Shown in pieces: positions 48,776 through 57,848 of a DNA stretch of 64,000 bases. This DNA comes from Psococerastis gibbosa. Its lineage: Eukaryota; Arthropoda; Insecta; Psocodea; Psocidae. Position numbers and translations under genes: made by a program. Within the stretch, counting starts at the first letter, position 1. The number at the start of each line of letters is the position of its first letter. Location: contig OZ020484.1 of assembly GCA_963971405.1 (NCBI GenBank), positions 25,296,001 to 25,360,000 on the forward strand. The letters run 5' to 3'. Below the pieces are notes generated by a model. The model made no database searches. It was not told where the DNA came from and saw nothing but the letters and a program-made list of their open reading frames with translations.

Positions 48776-49686
48776 CTGTTTTGCAACATCAAACAACATA
48801 AACTTCATTTTAAAAAAATCTGTAACACAATTGCCAGTGGCTTTAGTTAGTTGGTCACAACACCCCCTAGCTGTAGGCACACCATTACAATGGGCCTAAA
48901 GTTTGTATTGAAGATACATTAGGCGTTTAAAATTTTGGAGTGACCCTATATCGCCATCACAACTTCCGCTAACCCCCCCGGCTTTGGCGTCGTCATTCCC
49001 CCCTCACCCCTTCTCCCATAGAGGCTTGCCCACTTTCTGTCGGGAAAGCAACTTTCGGGAAACTTGGTCATTGAGCTTGACAAGGCGACCAAACTAAGAA
49101 CCTCCCTCAACCCTGGTGAAGGAGAAACTCCCCAACAACTTTGAATGCTTCTTCCTTAACAACTGTAAATTAATGGTTTATTCGTTGCTTTTGATTTCAA
49201 CCCCAAATTGAGAGTAATGAACTTTTATCAGCCAAGCCTGCAATAAGATCTGCATAGACAAATATTATTATTACTATTGTATATATTACAAACTCTAATA
49301 TTTATTCGATCTGATATTTATTCGATCAAAGAAATGTTTGAATTGTTTACTTTTTAATGGACGATTTGAATCTGAATTTCTTGAATTTTGGTAGGCTATA
49401 CGTTCCAATTTTTCTTAGACACATATAGTATTTATTGGATTGAATATTGGAACAATATTAGAGTGTGTAATCACTGTAATTTTTAACGGGCACGTTTTAT
49501 GTACAATATGTCATATTTTTACGAAGTTGGAACATCCGATAATGCCGGGCTCGAAATGACATTGCACTATTCTTATTATTTACGTATCTAAGTCATAATT
49601 AAGGACGATTGTGTTGATTATAGCTGAACCTTAAGGTTTAGGTTCATAATTATCATATTGAATTAAAAGTCTCAAATAGAGCAAAA
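48776..49686. other. No gene recognised
   Basis: Nothing supported. Confidence 0.4.
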
Positions 49687-49918
49687 TTGCTGTCAGGAGC
49701 ACACTGGGCAACGTGGTTAAACCGTCTAAAACAGTTTTCCTATCTTTCTACCACTTTTGGGGACATGGAAGGAGCCTCCCCGAAGATTGCGCTTATGAGC
49801 GATCGGGCGTCCCTGGTAACGGCGGGAATTACCCCGTCGGCCAATCCTTCCACCACCGGGTCAAGCGACAACAACGTGTCCAAGGCTCGGACACGTTAAG
49901 TAAGTAAGTAAGTAAGTA
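49687..49918 (+). repeat. GC-rich block ending in (TAAG)n, probable retroelement 3' end
   Basis: A 210-bp GC-richer segment is open in two frames and ends in TAAGTAAGTAAGTAAGTA. The tail resembles the TAAGTAAG following the LINE stop at 45755. I recognise no protein motif in either frame. A LINE 3' terminus is the likeliest reading. Confidence 0.4.
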
Positions 49919-50551
49919 CCACTTTTGGCAAGGAATCGGACCACCGCTATTAAAACATCCCTGTCCAGTTCCTGAAGTAGGTAGCTTTATGAAAAAGGCT
50001 GTCTATGCCCCCGCACCTGTGCCAGGGTTCTCCTCTCTCAAGACTGTAGTGCGGACCATGGAGCTAATAAAACTATGGAGCCACCATGTCGTATTTCGGC
50101 TGTGCTGGAGGACTGAAGTCACGACCACGCCCCCTCATAGGTGCATTTTGGCGGGAAATTCAAATTTAATAGTTTTATTATATGTTTTCTTTATAGTTTT
50201 CTTTGTTGTTTCATATATAATTATATTTATTATTTACATTTATTATATATATTGTTTAAATTAAAATTAAAAGTAGGGAAAACTTTGCTTAAAATATTGT
50301 TTAAAATATAAATTAAAAGTACTCCAAGTTGTGCATAAAAATATTGCTGGTTACCCGGCATGATTTTCCGTTGTAAATAATCTTTAAATAATTTAATATC
50401 AAATGGCAAAAGGCTCAATCTGCTCCTATGCTACGGAAATAGCCGAAGTCAAGAGGCTTCAATCCGAATGTTTACGATGAGTCTATAGTTTTACTATGTC
50501 TATGGTGCGGACACTCAAATGTGATGTGGTCACCGCCATACCGATACACAG
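49919..50551. other. No gene recognised
   Basis: AT-rich, nothing supported. Confidence 0.4.
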
Positions 50552-50716
50552 ACAAGGCCGTAACCAATGGGAGGCTCCAGGGGGTCCGGACCCCTCCCAA
50601 AATATTTGTAGTGTACACTAGATAGAATAGAGTTTTAAATATTATATTGAGGCTACCTCACTTCATGTGACTTCAGATGGACCTCTCCCGAAAAAAATTC
50701 TGGCTACGGCCTTGTA
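50552..50716. mobile_element. C-run MITE family H, copy 3 (complete)
   Basis: ACAAGGCCGTAACCA at the left mirrors TGGCTACGGCCTTGT at the right. The interior has GGGGGTCCGGACCCCTCCC, CACTAGATAGAATAGAG and CAGATGGACCTCTCC. The 165-bp non-coding element fits a MITE. Confidence 0.75.
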
Positions 50717-52223
50717 CACAGAGAATCCTCAACGGCTCCCCTTATATTATTTTCATAATAATCCCCAACTTAGAGTTTATAAGCAAAATGTCTACAAAGA
50801 TGAAAAATGGAATAGTGTCGGTTAGGAATAGAAATTAACAAAGGGTTGGGGAAATGACGTAAGAAATCATACTGCTTTCGAAAATCTTCGCCTTTTGTCC
50901 TCAAGAAAATGACTCTCTTTTCAAAAAGCTGAAACCTCAACTACCACCAATATTTCCCCCTCTGCCTTTTCCTAATCTCATTTTCATTATTGAGGAGAAA
51001 AATAATGAAATTTGTGCCTATTAATTTGAGATTCTAATTATTTTTCTTCAAAACCCCTGACAAAGAGAAAATTTCTCCCCTGAGATTTCCTTATTTATTT
51101 TGTTTCCATTGCTATTTCCTGTGTTTTATGTAATGTCTCTTCCTTGTTATATAATAATAATAATATTATATTCTTCTTTGTAATTGGTAAAGACGTTGCT
51201 CTAAGCTGTTCAGGAACAAGGAAATGTTATTAAAGAAAAGTCATTTGCTTTGCGGAAGCAAAGCATCTACCATTGTAAATGGATTTTCCTATACAAAGTA
51301 AAGTACCTTGTACAATGTGCCTAACTGCCGGATAGAAAGAGTCTTTGATATGCTTGATAAAAATCTTGAGTGTTCAAAATGGAACACTTTATTATGTGTT
51401 TTATATCGCCATGTACCTATATGCTGTTTAGTAAATCTTCTAGGTGATCGCCATCTGTGATGTCACTTAGGGTCTATGGGAAGGGCAGTGTTGGGAAGAA
51501 AATCGGATATATAAGTGACTGATAATTGATATTAATAATATTAAGGAATAATAGTCCGACTCTTACACTCGAGGCACTCCCCCTCAATTCCATATGCTGC
51601 TGAACAACGCTAAATCACAGAAACAGGCAAAGGCAAACTGTTTTTAGACGGTCCCTGGGCAACGCGCTCCTGAAAACAGCAGTTTCTCACTGCCCACTAA
51701 CTCAGATTAATACACGAAAACATCGCAAGCAGCTCGGTAGGCGTATTAGCAAGCAGTCACCCTTAAATTAATTATAAGAAGCCTACTCAGGCACTGCGCG
51801 GATAGCATATAGGTAGTACTAGGCTCTTACTCACGAAGCTCCACTACCATGCCGCAGGACTTGGCACCTGTAGGTAGGAAAAAGGGAACTAAATAATTCT
51901 ACCCGAGAAAGGAAGAGTAGTGGGAGTATTAATTGCATTTGCAGTGGAGTTGGTTTAGGCTGTTGCTTGAAAACTTTTGGCCCAACAGTTGGGCAGTTAC
52001 TGACCTGAAAAAATTAATTTACATGTTCTACTGGTGTTAGGGTTCTTGCTTCTGGGTCACTTCAGAGCCATTGCCAACGAGATTTGCTATTATTCTACTT
52101 TGACAACGAGGATATGTACTCTAATGCAGATTTTGACTGATACATTTTGTATCTATGATGTCTAAACTTTCATGTCTGTGAGCTATAAGTAACACGCTTC
52201 ATAGATATTTCAGTATTGTATGT
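50717..52223. other. No gene recognised
   Basis: Nothing supported. Confidence 0.4.
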
Positions 52224-52399
52224 TGTGATATATCAACAATTAAAGGTACAGAGTATCTATTTAACTTTGTAAAAAAGAAATATGAGAAAGAGGAGAAAGA
52301 AGAGAAAGATGTGGCAAAATGGTCGGAAACGTATCCATCAATTTTTCCTGAGTCCGTCCTTTTTCTTCACTCTGTATCTTTAATTGTTGCTATATGATA
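52224..52399. mobile_element. Foldback/MITE-like element
   Basis: CAACAATTAAAGGTACAGAGT near the left end (from about 52235) mirrors ACTCTGTATCTTTAATTGTTG near the right end, and ATATATCAAC is matched by GCTATATGAT just outside. It is about 175 bp, with a purine-rich loop. Confidence 0.55.
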
Positions 52400-52497
52400 A
52401 CCCACAATATTATTCTACTTTGAAATCAAGATGAAATTTTCACACGAAAGTTTTCCAGATTTAAAAAGTTTTCGAAACCAGCCGCCTGTCAATCATC

Positions 52498-52692
52498 GGC
52501 CTCGGTGTCAAGGTGGTAGCGTGCTTGTGCTTGTACTTTGCGAGTCTCTATACACGCCTTACGATTGGTTATGTGTCGTAACTTGACACAATTACCTATT
52601 AGGTTACTTAGTGAGCGACTGAAGAGGTCAATCGGATACGTTCATTAAATTGTTTGTATGCGACCTTACAAAACCTAACCTAAAAAAAAAAC
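52498..52692 (+). repeat. SINE-B copy
   Basis: GGTGTCAAGGTGGTAGCGTG (box A-like), GCGAGTCTCTATACACGCC, CTGAAGAGGTCAATCGGATA and CGTTCATTAAATTGTTTGTA, ending in CCTAACCTAAAAAAAAAA. Confidence 0.8.
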
Positions 52693-53161
52693 AATATTTC
52701 CGTTGGAAAATGTATATTCTTGCAAGTCTTAACCTATCCTAAAACAATGGGGCAACTCAATTGTCAAATGCTGTGGGTAAGTGGGTTCATCCACTTTTCG
52801 AATACTTTCCCACATGGATATTGCTGAAGCAATTCTCTCTTGTTCCTTCTCGTGTGAAAATGGTGTAATGCTAGTAAAGCTCGTAAGGTTCTATTTATTG
52901 CGCTCTATACAATACATTCTGCACTTTATGGCTACCTATACTATTTAGTCTATTGTAGTTTTGTAGTAGTAGTAAAATTTGGTTAAAGTCCCAGGCCACG
53001 GTGAGGACACATTGTAATCTTGTACAATTTGCTTCTATTCTTCTTCTTTAAATGCCTCTTCTAGCGCAAAATATTTCAAAATAAGGTAAAACAAAGCACT
53101 TTGGAATTTCTAATAACATACCTCTCAAGTTACCTCATACCATCTGTATACCTAATGCATC
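52693..53161. other. No gene recognised; left flank of the large element
   Basis: AT-rich, and the last host sequence before the Polinton-like element. Confidence 0.5.
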
Positions 53162-53167
53162 TGCACC
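53162..53167. repeat. Left target-site duplication TGCACC
   Basis: TGCACC immediately precedes the AGTAGATA terminus and recurs immediately after the right terminus at 63112-63117. Six base pairs is the duplication length known for Polinton/Maverick integrases. Confidence 0.9.
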
Positions 53168-53672
53168 AGTAGATATAAAAGGGGGTTCCTGGGACACTTT
53201 TAGGCCACTCTTGCTTTTTACCTCCGGGCATGGGGGTTCCTGGGACACTTTTAGGCCACTCTTGCTTTTTACCTCCGGGCATCATTATTGTTCTAATTGT
53301 ACATTGTCAGCCTCCGGCTATCACTTATTTTATACTACTTCTATGCTAACCTTGTAGCCTATAAAACCACAACACATCATATCACAGGGGGTTTCTGGGA
53401 CACTTTTAGGCCACTCTTGCTTTTTACCTCCGGGCATCATTTATGTTCTTATTGTACGTTGTCAGCCTCCGGCTATCAATTATTTTATACTACTTATATG
53501 CTAACCTTGTAGCCTATAAAACCACAACACATCATATCACAGGGGGTTTCTGGGACACTTTTAGGCCACTCTTGCTTTCTACCTCCGGGCATCATTATTG
53601 TTCTTATTCTACGTTGTCAGCCTCCGGCTACCACTTATTTTATACTATACTTATATGCTAACCTTGTAGCCT
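53168..53672 (+). repeat. Subterminal tandem repeats (51-bp and 155-bp periods)
   Basis: The unit GGGGGTTCCTGGGACACTTT to CCTCCGGGCAT (51 bp) occurs twice head to tail at 53181-53282. A 155-bp higher-order unit (phase marker GGGCATCAT at 53277, 53432 and 53587) then repeats, each containing one copy of the 51-bp motif plus GTTGTCAGCCTCCGGCTA. A TATAAAAG sequence lies within the first 15 bp of the element. The array is mirrored at 62607-63111. Tandem repeats just inside the ends are known in Polintons; a role in replication or packaging is inference. The short open frames across it are simply translated repeats. Confidence 0.85.
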
Positions 53673-53752
53673 TTCTTCTTCTTCCCTTCTCTTCTTCTTC
53701 TTCTTCTTCTTCACACAGTGTAAGGGGGTCGCCCCCTCCTGTTATCGGACAT

Positions 53753-53766
53753 CATTCTCATTGTTT
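53753..53766. repeat. Target duplication of the element-borne SINE, left copy
   Basis: CATTCTCATTGTTT occurs here and again at 53981-53994, directly flanking the SINE-A at 53767-53980. It is the signature of LINE-mediated retrotransposition. Confidence 0.88.
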
Positions 53767-53980
53767 AAATAAATAAATAAATAAGGACTTTTTGTTCTAT
53801 TACTAAGCCAACCTAGCGGAGTTAGGGCTATAAAGCCCTCTCTTACACTCAACTAGGAAGGCCCGGGACCGCCTGCTTTACATGCCCTCCGAAGCATGAC
53901 CAGAAAATGTAGCAAGTGTAGGACTCGAACCAACAACCTTTCGGGTGAAAGTTGGAGTCCGTACCACCACTCTACATGTC
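53767..53980 (-). repeat. SINE-A inserted in the left arm
   Basis: Full-length reverse-orientation SINE-A: (AAAT)n tail next to the left duplication, then ACTAAGCCAACCTAGCGG, ACATGCCCTCCGAAGCATG, the box B complement (GGACTCGAACCAACAACC) and the head CTCTACATGTC. The same family is dispersed in host DNA (for example 12050-12263), so the element acquired it from a host genome. Confidence 0.9.
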
Positions 53981-53994
53981 CATTCTCATTGTTT

Positions 53995-54301
53995 CTTCTT
54001 CTTCTTCACGTAGCCTACATACCGTATTTCGGGCGATTTCGCCTCCGCAATGATTATTTATTTGATTTACATCATTTCATAGTCTATGATTAAGATAATC
54101 TTTCACCTTCACCATTATTATTGAAGCAATAGTATGTTTCTTTCAACCATTGGTTTTTAATAATCATTATCTAATTATAAGCTTAAAACTAGTTATGTAA
54201 TTAATAAAACAAAAACAGAAATATTTAAAGAAATTATTCATATATTTACATTTCATATTATTGGTGTAGTTAACATAATACTTCAGTACATAATGAAATC
54301 T
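53995..54301. other. AT-rich spacer downstream of ORF1
   Basis: Holds a CTT-rich block at its left end and then AT-rich DNA. No gene. ORF1 reads toward this region, so it is its 3' flank. Confidence 0.6.
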
Positions 54302-54607
54302 TCATTCTAGGATCTGTATGTTGACACTATTTTTTCCCCTATGGCTTGGAACGATGAGATACATCTCAGCTCCTGGAGTGACTTTGCTTCCTTGAAAGGC
54401 TGACAGGTATAGTTGAGGTATAAAACACTCCACAACTTCTTTTTCCGGTCCTCGCAGTATCACTTTCACAGCTGGCCCATATTCTGTTTTGTCTATCTGC
54501 ACTATTTTCAGTATTTGGTACTTAGCTCCAATCACCAGTTTTCGCATTGACATGGTGGGCCCGGCTTCTTGGTTGATGGCATTAACTTTATCACATAGAG
54601 ATGCCAT
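54302..54607 (-). CDS. ORF1: 101-aa accessory protein, left-arm copy
   Basis: A 101-residue basic protein starting at an ATG, read outward toward the left end. Visible features are the pattern Y-Q-I-L-K at residues 30-34, T-E-Y-G-P-A-V-K-V near 41-49, then C-F-I-P-Q-L-Y at about 61-67 and Y-L-I-V near 83-86. Alternating beta-like stretches and a (T/K)-x-Y-G-x-A-V block recall small proteins that I have seen associated with arthropod virus-like elements. An OB-like ssDNA-binding fold is a guess, not shown. It is duplicated perfectly at 61672-61977 because it lies in the inverted repeat, so the element carries two intact copies, both pointing toward the tips. Confidence 0.75.
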   Translation of the reverse strand: MASLCDKVNAINQEAGPTMSMRKLVIGAKYQILKIVQIDKTEYGPAVKVILRGPEKEVVECFIPQLYLSAFQGSKVTPGAEMYLIVPSHRGKNSVNIQILE

Positions 54608-55010
54608 GTTCTAAGATTACACAAATTCACTTGTAAAGTTGGCGTAGTATTACTTGAATGAAGGTTTGGTCTCAACTAAGCCCCTCAACTGAGATGAGGG
54701 TGTATATCAGGTAAAATCATGTTGTGAGGGCCACAGCCGGAGGGGGATAGTTAAGTAATTTCTCCATTGCACCATATTTGTTAATGTAGGAATCGTTTCT
54801 TAATGTTGATCTCTCATACACATCGGTGTATTATAGGCAGCTTACAACCTTAAATCAAATGACTGATTTGTCCTTCTGTACCTAAGGCACTACATTTATG
54901 GTACCCCACCTAGTTCTAAATCGATTGTGTCTCATTATCTCTCTTTAATGACCATAATTAACCGGGTTGTATATGTAACATGTGTGAAATAGCATCAGTT
55001 GCAATTGAAA
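54608..55010. promoter_or_regulatory. Divergent intergenic region between ORF1 and ORF2
   Basis: About 400 bp separates two divergently read genes, so it should hold the promoters of both. It is AT-rich with no clear repeat. The mirrored copy is 61269-61671, where it precedes the second ORF1 and a truncated ORF2. The function is inferred from position only. Confidence 0.45.
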
Positions 55011-55706
55011 ATGAAGGGTGTCTTGACCACATATTATCCACTTCGTGATGGACTAAGCATTATTGTTGGTTTGCAATTCAAAGCATCAGCATTCGAAGTA
55101 TACATCATAGTTGGTGATAAGGATCATGAAATTATATTCAATATGATCGAATGGCAGTCATGGTGTGCAACATTACAATCCTTTCGTTTATATCTACATA
55201 AGAAAACAATGTGTGGAAATATGATATGGACTCCTAATTTCATCAAATCAAACCTGACGATGATGTTAACGAATGATAATGAATTGGAAATGAAGTCCTC
55301 ATCATCACATATTAAACTATCTAAAATAAATATTGAGAACATACAAGCGTTGAAAGCAATTCTTCATATTGTTTGCCATGAGTTGGAAAAGAAGAAGAGG
55401 TTGGCTAATTTCCATCTAAAAAATATTATGGAAGAGATATTTATAGAGTTGGAAACAGATGATGTTTCAATGGAAGCTCTTTTACAGTTTGCCCAATCTC
55501 CAGCTCCAATAGTAGCTACTATCGAGGATGTTCGCAGTAAACTATTGTGGAAGAAGCATCAAAATCAATCAAATCGTATGTATTTAGAAATTATAACCAT
55601 CTATGAAAATGAGTTGTGCTATGAGATACTTAAGCGCTGGTTGGAGCGAGCTAAAGTCATTATCAATCAGACTGTTGAACACGATGGAACCGCTGGGGAT
55701 AATTGA
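55011..55706 (+). CDS. ORF2: 231-aa accessory protein (only complete copy)
   Basis: I chose the ATG at 55011 (MKGVLTTYYPLRDGL); upstream in-frame TTG codons are unlikely starts. The N-terminal half (about residues 1-85) is mixed beta-like with W-x2-W-C at about 48-51. The C-terminal half is helical and charged (ELEKKKRLANF, about 125-135). I do not recognise the family. It overlaps the start of ORF3 by 23 bp. Fragments survive twice more: residues 1-104 in the right arm (minus strand, from 61268) and the C-terminal 148 residues at 59753-60199. This is therefore the only full-length version, and its first 104 codons lie in the terminal repeat. Confidence 0.7.
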   Translation: MKGVLTTYYPLRDGLSIIVGLQFKASAFEVYIIVGDKDHEIIFNMIEWQSWCATLQSFRLYLHKKTMCGNMIWTPNFIKSNLTMMLTNDNELEMKSSSSHIKLSKINIENIQALKAILHIVCHELEKKKRLANFHLKNIMEEIFIELETDDVSMEALLQFAQSPAPIVATIEDVRSKLLWKKHQNQSNRMYLEIITIYENELCYEILKRWLERAKVIINQTVEHDGTAGDN

Positions 55707-56463
55707 GTTTCAAGGTTTCAAAGATAATGAAAATAATTTCATCATCAAAGAATTGGCTATGGGCCCTGCATGCAAGAACCAGTATGAACATTGGTTTTTC
55801 CGTCCACCCTTTCCATTCACCAATCTTACAAATCAAGTAAAAAGCAACAACACATGGTGCACAAATAATCTCCATAAGCTTCGTTGGGAAGAGGGGAACG
55901 TGGACTACATTCATTTAAAGAATATTTTACTAGAGTTTGCTAACCAATATGTTAGAATTGCTACTAAAGGAAAGGAGAAACAAGTTTGGCTTGCAGGAAT
56001 ACTAGAATGTGTTGTGTATGACTTGGACTCTGTGCTTCTGAGGAGTTTTGAGAAGTTACCTCATCTAGAAGCTAAAAAATGTATTCATACAGGAAACTGT
56101 GCAATGATCAATTTGAGGAAACTACAGAAATGGTTTCAAGATGTCAATTGTTTAATTGTTGATGATGTTGATTAAAATAAAGTTATGTTTATAAAATTTC
56201 CGTTTTATTAATCCATGTAGGTTTCGGGAAACCAAGCCACTTCACATACAATTTATCCTTAGACTTTTTCAACACTTTCTCCACCAAATATACATCTGTG
56301 TGCTTGGTTTTCTGCAACTCTTCCATATACCACGACCCTAATATAGGTTCACCATCCATAGCCTCAAGGAGATAGGTAGTAGGTCGAGTAGGTTGTACAA
56401 GACGCACACGAAATACTTCTGTAGACCAGTTCGGTTGGTAACCCTTCTCAAATAAGGCTTTCT
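55234..56463 (+). repeat. Direct duplication block B, original copy (1,230 bp)
   Basis: Identical in phase to 59727-60956 (offset 4,493). It starts inside ORF2 at CTAATTTCATC and ends inside the integrase gene at GGCTTTCT. It overlaps the left terminal repeat by 90 bp (55234-55323), a stretch that therefore occurs three times in the element. Confidence 0.92.
55684..56175 (+). CDS. ORF3: 163-aa accessory protein, copy 1
   Basis: I start at the ATG at 55684 (MEPLGIIEFQGF) rather than the longer frame, because the upstream codons overlap ORF2 and lack family-like sequence. Landmarks: IIEFQGF at 6-12, HWFFRPPFPF at 36-45, LHKLRWEEG at 63-71, KGKEKQVWL at 95-103, and a Cys/His cluster (KKCIHTGNCAMINL) near 131-144. 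This order resembles an unnamed protein family I associate with arthropod genomes and virus-like elements. Its first strand often reads D-x-E like DEDD exonucleases, but here it is E-F-Q, so nuclease activity is doubtful. AATAAA follows the stop at 56176. The convergent integrase gene ends 13 bp away. A second intact copy lies at 60177-60668. Confidence 0.75.
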   Translation: MEPLGIIEFQGFKDNENNFIIKELAMGPACKNQYEHWFFRPPFPFTNLTNQVKSNNTWCTNNLHKLRWEEGNVDYIHLKNILLEFANQYVRIATKGKEKQVWLAGILECVVYDLDSVLLRSFEKLPHLEAKKCIHTGNCAMINLRKLQKWFQDVNCLIVDDVD

Positions 56464-57103
56464 GCTTGCTGATTCTGACGGGATCACCCTCTCGAAATTT
56501 CTGTTTGGTACTACCTTTCTCATCAACAGCTCTATACATAGATAATAATTTTGCTTCATGTTCTTCTCCCACATCGGCAGGACACATCTTAATGGTCCTA
56601 TGCTTCGTAGTGTTGTATTGTTGCACTAAGCGAGGTAGTAAATGTAACCACTTATAACCACCCTGCAAGCTGAATTCCTTCCACATTCGATTTTTCAGAG
56701 TGCGATTCCAACGTTCAATAATTGAAGCTTTCAGTGTAGAATAAGTAGCATAATGATTAATGTTATATTGTTTTAGAATACATTTCATTTGTATATTGAA
56801 AAATTCCAGTCCCATATCTGTCTGAAGGTGGGCAGGAGCTTGAGGAGCTCTATCGAGAATTTTTACAAAAGCATCAGTTACATCCTTCATAGATTTAGTT
56901 TTAACTGCTTCTGCATAGCCGAACTTTGTGAATGCATTTATCACTGTTAGAATATATTTATATCCTTTATTAATCCTTGAATATGGAATCATTTCCACCA
57001 GATCTGCTTGCCATAAATCATGCATTCCTTTAACAGTCACATGGCGTCGGGGATAATTCCGTCGAGCAGGTCGATGAATTTCATCAACCAAAGCTTGTTT
57101 CAT
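56189..57103 (-). CDS. INT: Polinton integrase (RVE/DDE family) with chromodomain-like C-terminus
   Basis: A 304-aa integrase. The catalytic core carries D34 in QADLVEM, D96 in TDMGLEF and E130 in IIERWNRT, with 33 residues between the last two, close to the DX35E spacing of retroviral and Polinton integrases. YNTTKHRTI (163-171) is the conserved helix after the core. Residues 272-304 (VYLVEKVLK, then YVKWLGFP, then W) form a chromodomain-like tail that may steer insertion to chromatin. There is no N-terminal HHCC zinc finger. Its start codon overlaps the end of the DUF8207-like gene by 4 bp (57100-57103), suggesting a shared transcript. The perfect 6-bp target duplication is its expected product. 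The frame is intact; a C-terminal fragment is duplicated at 60682-60956. Confidence 0.93.
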   Translation of the reverse strand: MKQALVDEIHRPARRNYPRRHVTVKGMHDLWQADLVEMIPYSRINKGYKYILTVINAFTKFGYAEAVKTKSMKDVTDAFVKILDRAPQAPAHLQTDMGLEFFNIQMKCILKQYNINHYATYSTLKASIIERWNRTLKNRMWKEFSLQGGYKWLHLLPRLVQQYNTTKHRTIKMCPADVGEEHEAKLLSMYRAVDEKGSTKQKFREGDPVRISKQKALFEKGYQPNWSTEVFRVRLVQPTRPTTYLLEAMDGEPILGSWYMEELQKTKHTDVYLVEKVLKKSKDKLYVKWLGFPKPTWINKTEIL

Positions 57104-57801
57104 TGAATAATAATATTTGCTTCTCGCAATTCGTTGATAATATTAATGATTTCGTTTTGATGGCTTGTATGTCCTGCGGCATGTGATGCATTAAGTAAGC
57201 GTAATCGTTCAACTAATTCATTTGGATCATTCCAATATTGATATTCACCACCAGATTTTATTCCAAAAAGCGGTTTAACAATATTTTTATATTTATAACG
57301 TTGACTGCTCCTAAGACGACCACTAGTGGTTAAATGAGCTCCAGTTCTTTCCAATATATCTTTATAGGCTTGTAAATCTTCCAAAGTATAGTTTTCAGGT
57401 TTGTTCAATGTTAATAATTGATACAAACCCAATGTGCCTTGCCATGTTTTATCTTCGATTGTGATCGAATCATCATCAGCATTAAAATGTACAGGGTATG
57501 AACCCAGCATAAATACACCTTCATTACTTCGTGTTACTCCATAGTATGTATCAATGGTTTTCCTATTATATTGATTAGGCATTAATAAGTCTAAATATTT
57601 GCTAACTCCAGGTTTATGAATTGCTCTTGCTATCGCTGTTTGTTTGTTCAGCTCAATTAATTCTTGTAGAGGTTTCAAGACAGGTTTTAACTTCCGCTCT
57701 TGCTGAGAAGCCTCATTGTGTAGATCACGTTTAAGATTAAGGTACTTTTGTTGCAGAGCTTTGCGTATGTTGATAATATTCTTGATAACTTTGGTATCCA
57801 T
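57100..57801 (-). CDS. DUF8207-like Polinton protein
   Basis: 233 aa. Residues 11-60 are helical and coiled-coil-like (charged heptads), probably an oligomerisation segment. Residues 84-158 hold a compact domain with DTYYGVT (84-90), an F-M-L-G stretch (97-100), W-Q-G-T-L-G-L-Y-Q-L-L (120-130), NYTLEDLQAYKDIL (137-150) and GAH. This matches my memory of the domain called DUF8207, which is common in virus-like elements of arthropods; its function is unknown. It sits between the ATPase and integrase genes on the same strand and overlaps the integrase start. A structural or packaging role is a guess from the neighbourhood. Confidence 0.75.
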   Translation of the reverse strand: MDTKVIKNIINIRKALQQKYLNLKRDLHNEASQQERKLKPVLKPLQELIELNKQTAIARAIHKPGVSKYLDLLMPNQYNRKTIDTYYGVTRSNEGVFMLGSYPVHFNADDDSITIEDKTWQGTLGLYQLLTLNKPENYTLEDLQAYKDILERTGAHLTTSGRLRSSQRYKYKNIVKPLFGIKSGGEYQYWNDPNELVERLRLLNASHAAGHTSHQNEIINIINELREANIIIQ

Positions 57802-57848
57802 ATCTACTACACCGTGTTATAGTCGAATGAATAATGATGAGTTACGTG

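Larger units (their letters stand above)
53168..55323 (+). repeat. Left terminal inverted repeat (2,156 bp)
   Basis: Pairs base for base with 60956-63111 in every stretch I compared. Open frames at 53297-53512, 53443-53661, 53896-54093 and 54302-54607 have mirror images with identical translations. It contains the subterminal tandem repeats, a SINE-A insertion, ORF1, the ORF1/ORF2 intergenic region and the first ~104 codons of ORF2. The inner boundary falls inside ORF2, showing that the long repeat arose by copying part of an existing gene. Confidence 0.92.

Noticed and set aside
53297-53661. Two ~70-codon open frames in the left subterminal region (and mirror copies on the right)
   Set aside because: They are translations of the 155-bp tandem repeat, overlap each other and have near-identical repeated residues; no ATG start for the first and no family match.
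53896-54093. 65-codon open frame with CxxC near the left arm SINE
   Set aside because: It translates the SINE-A head and its flank; the apparent CSKCRTR motif is tRNA-like SINE sequence.
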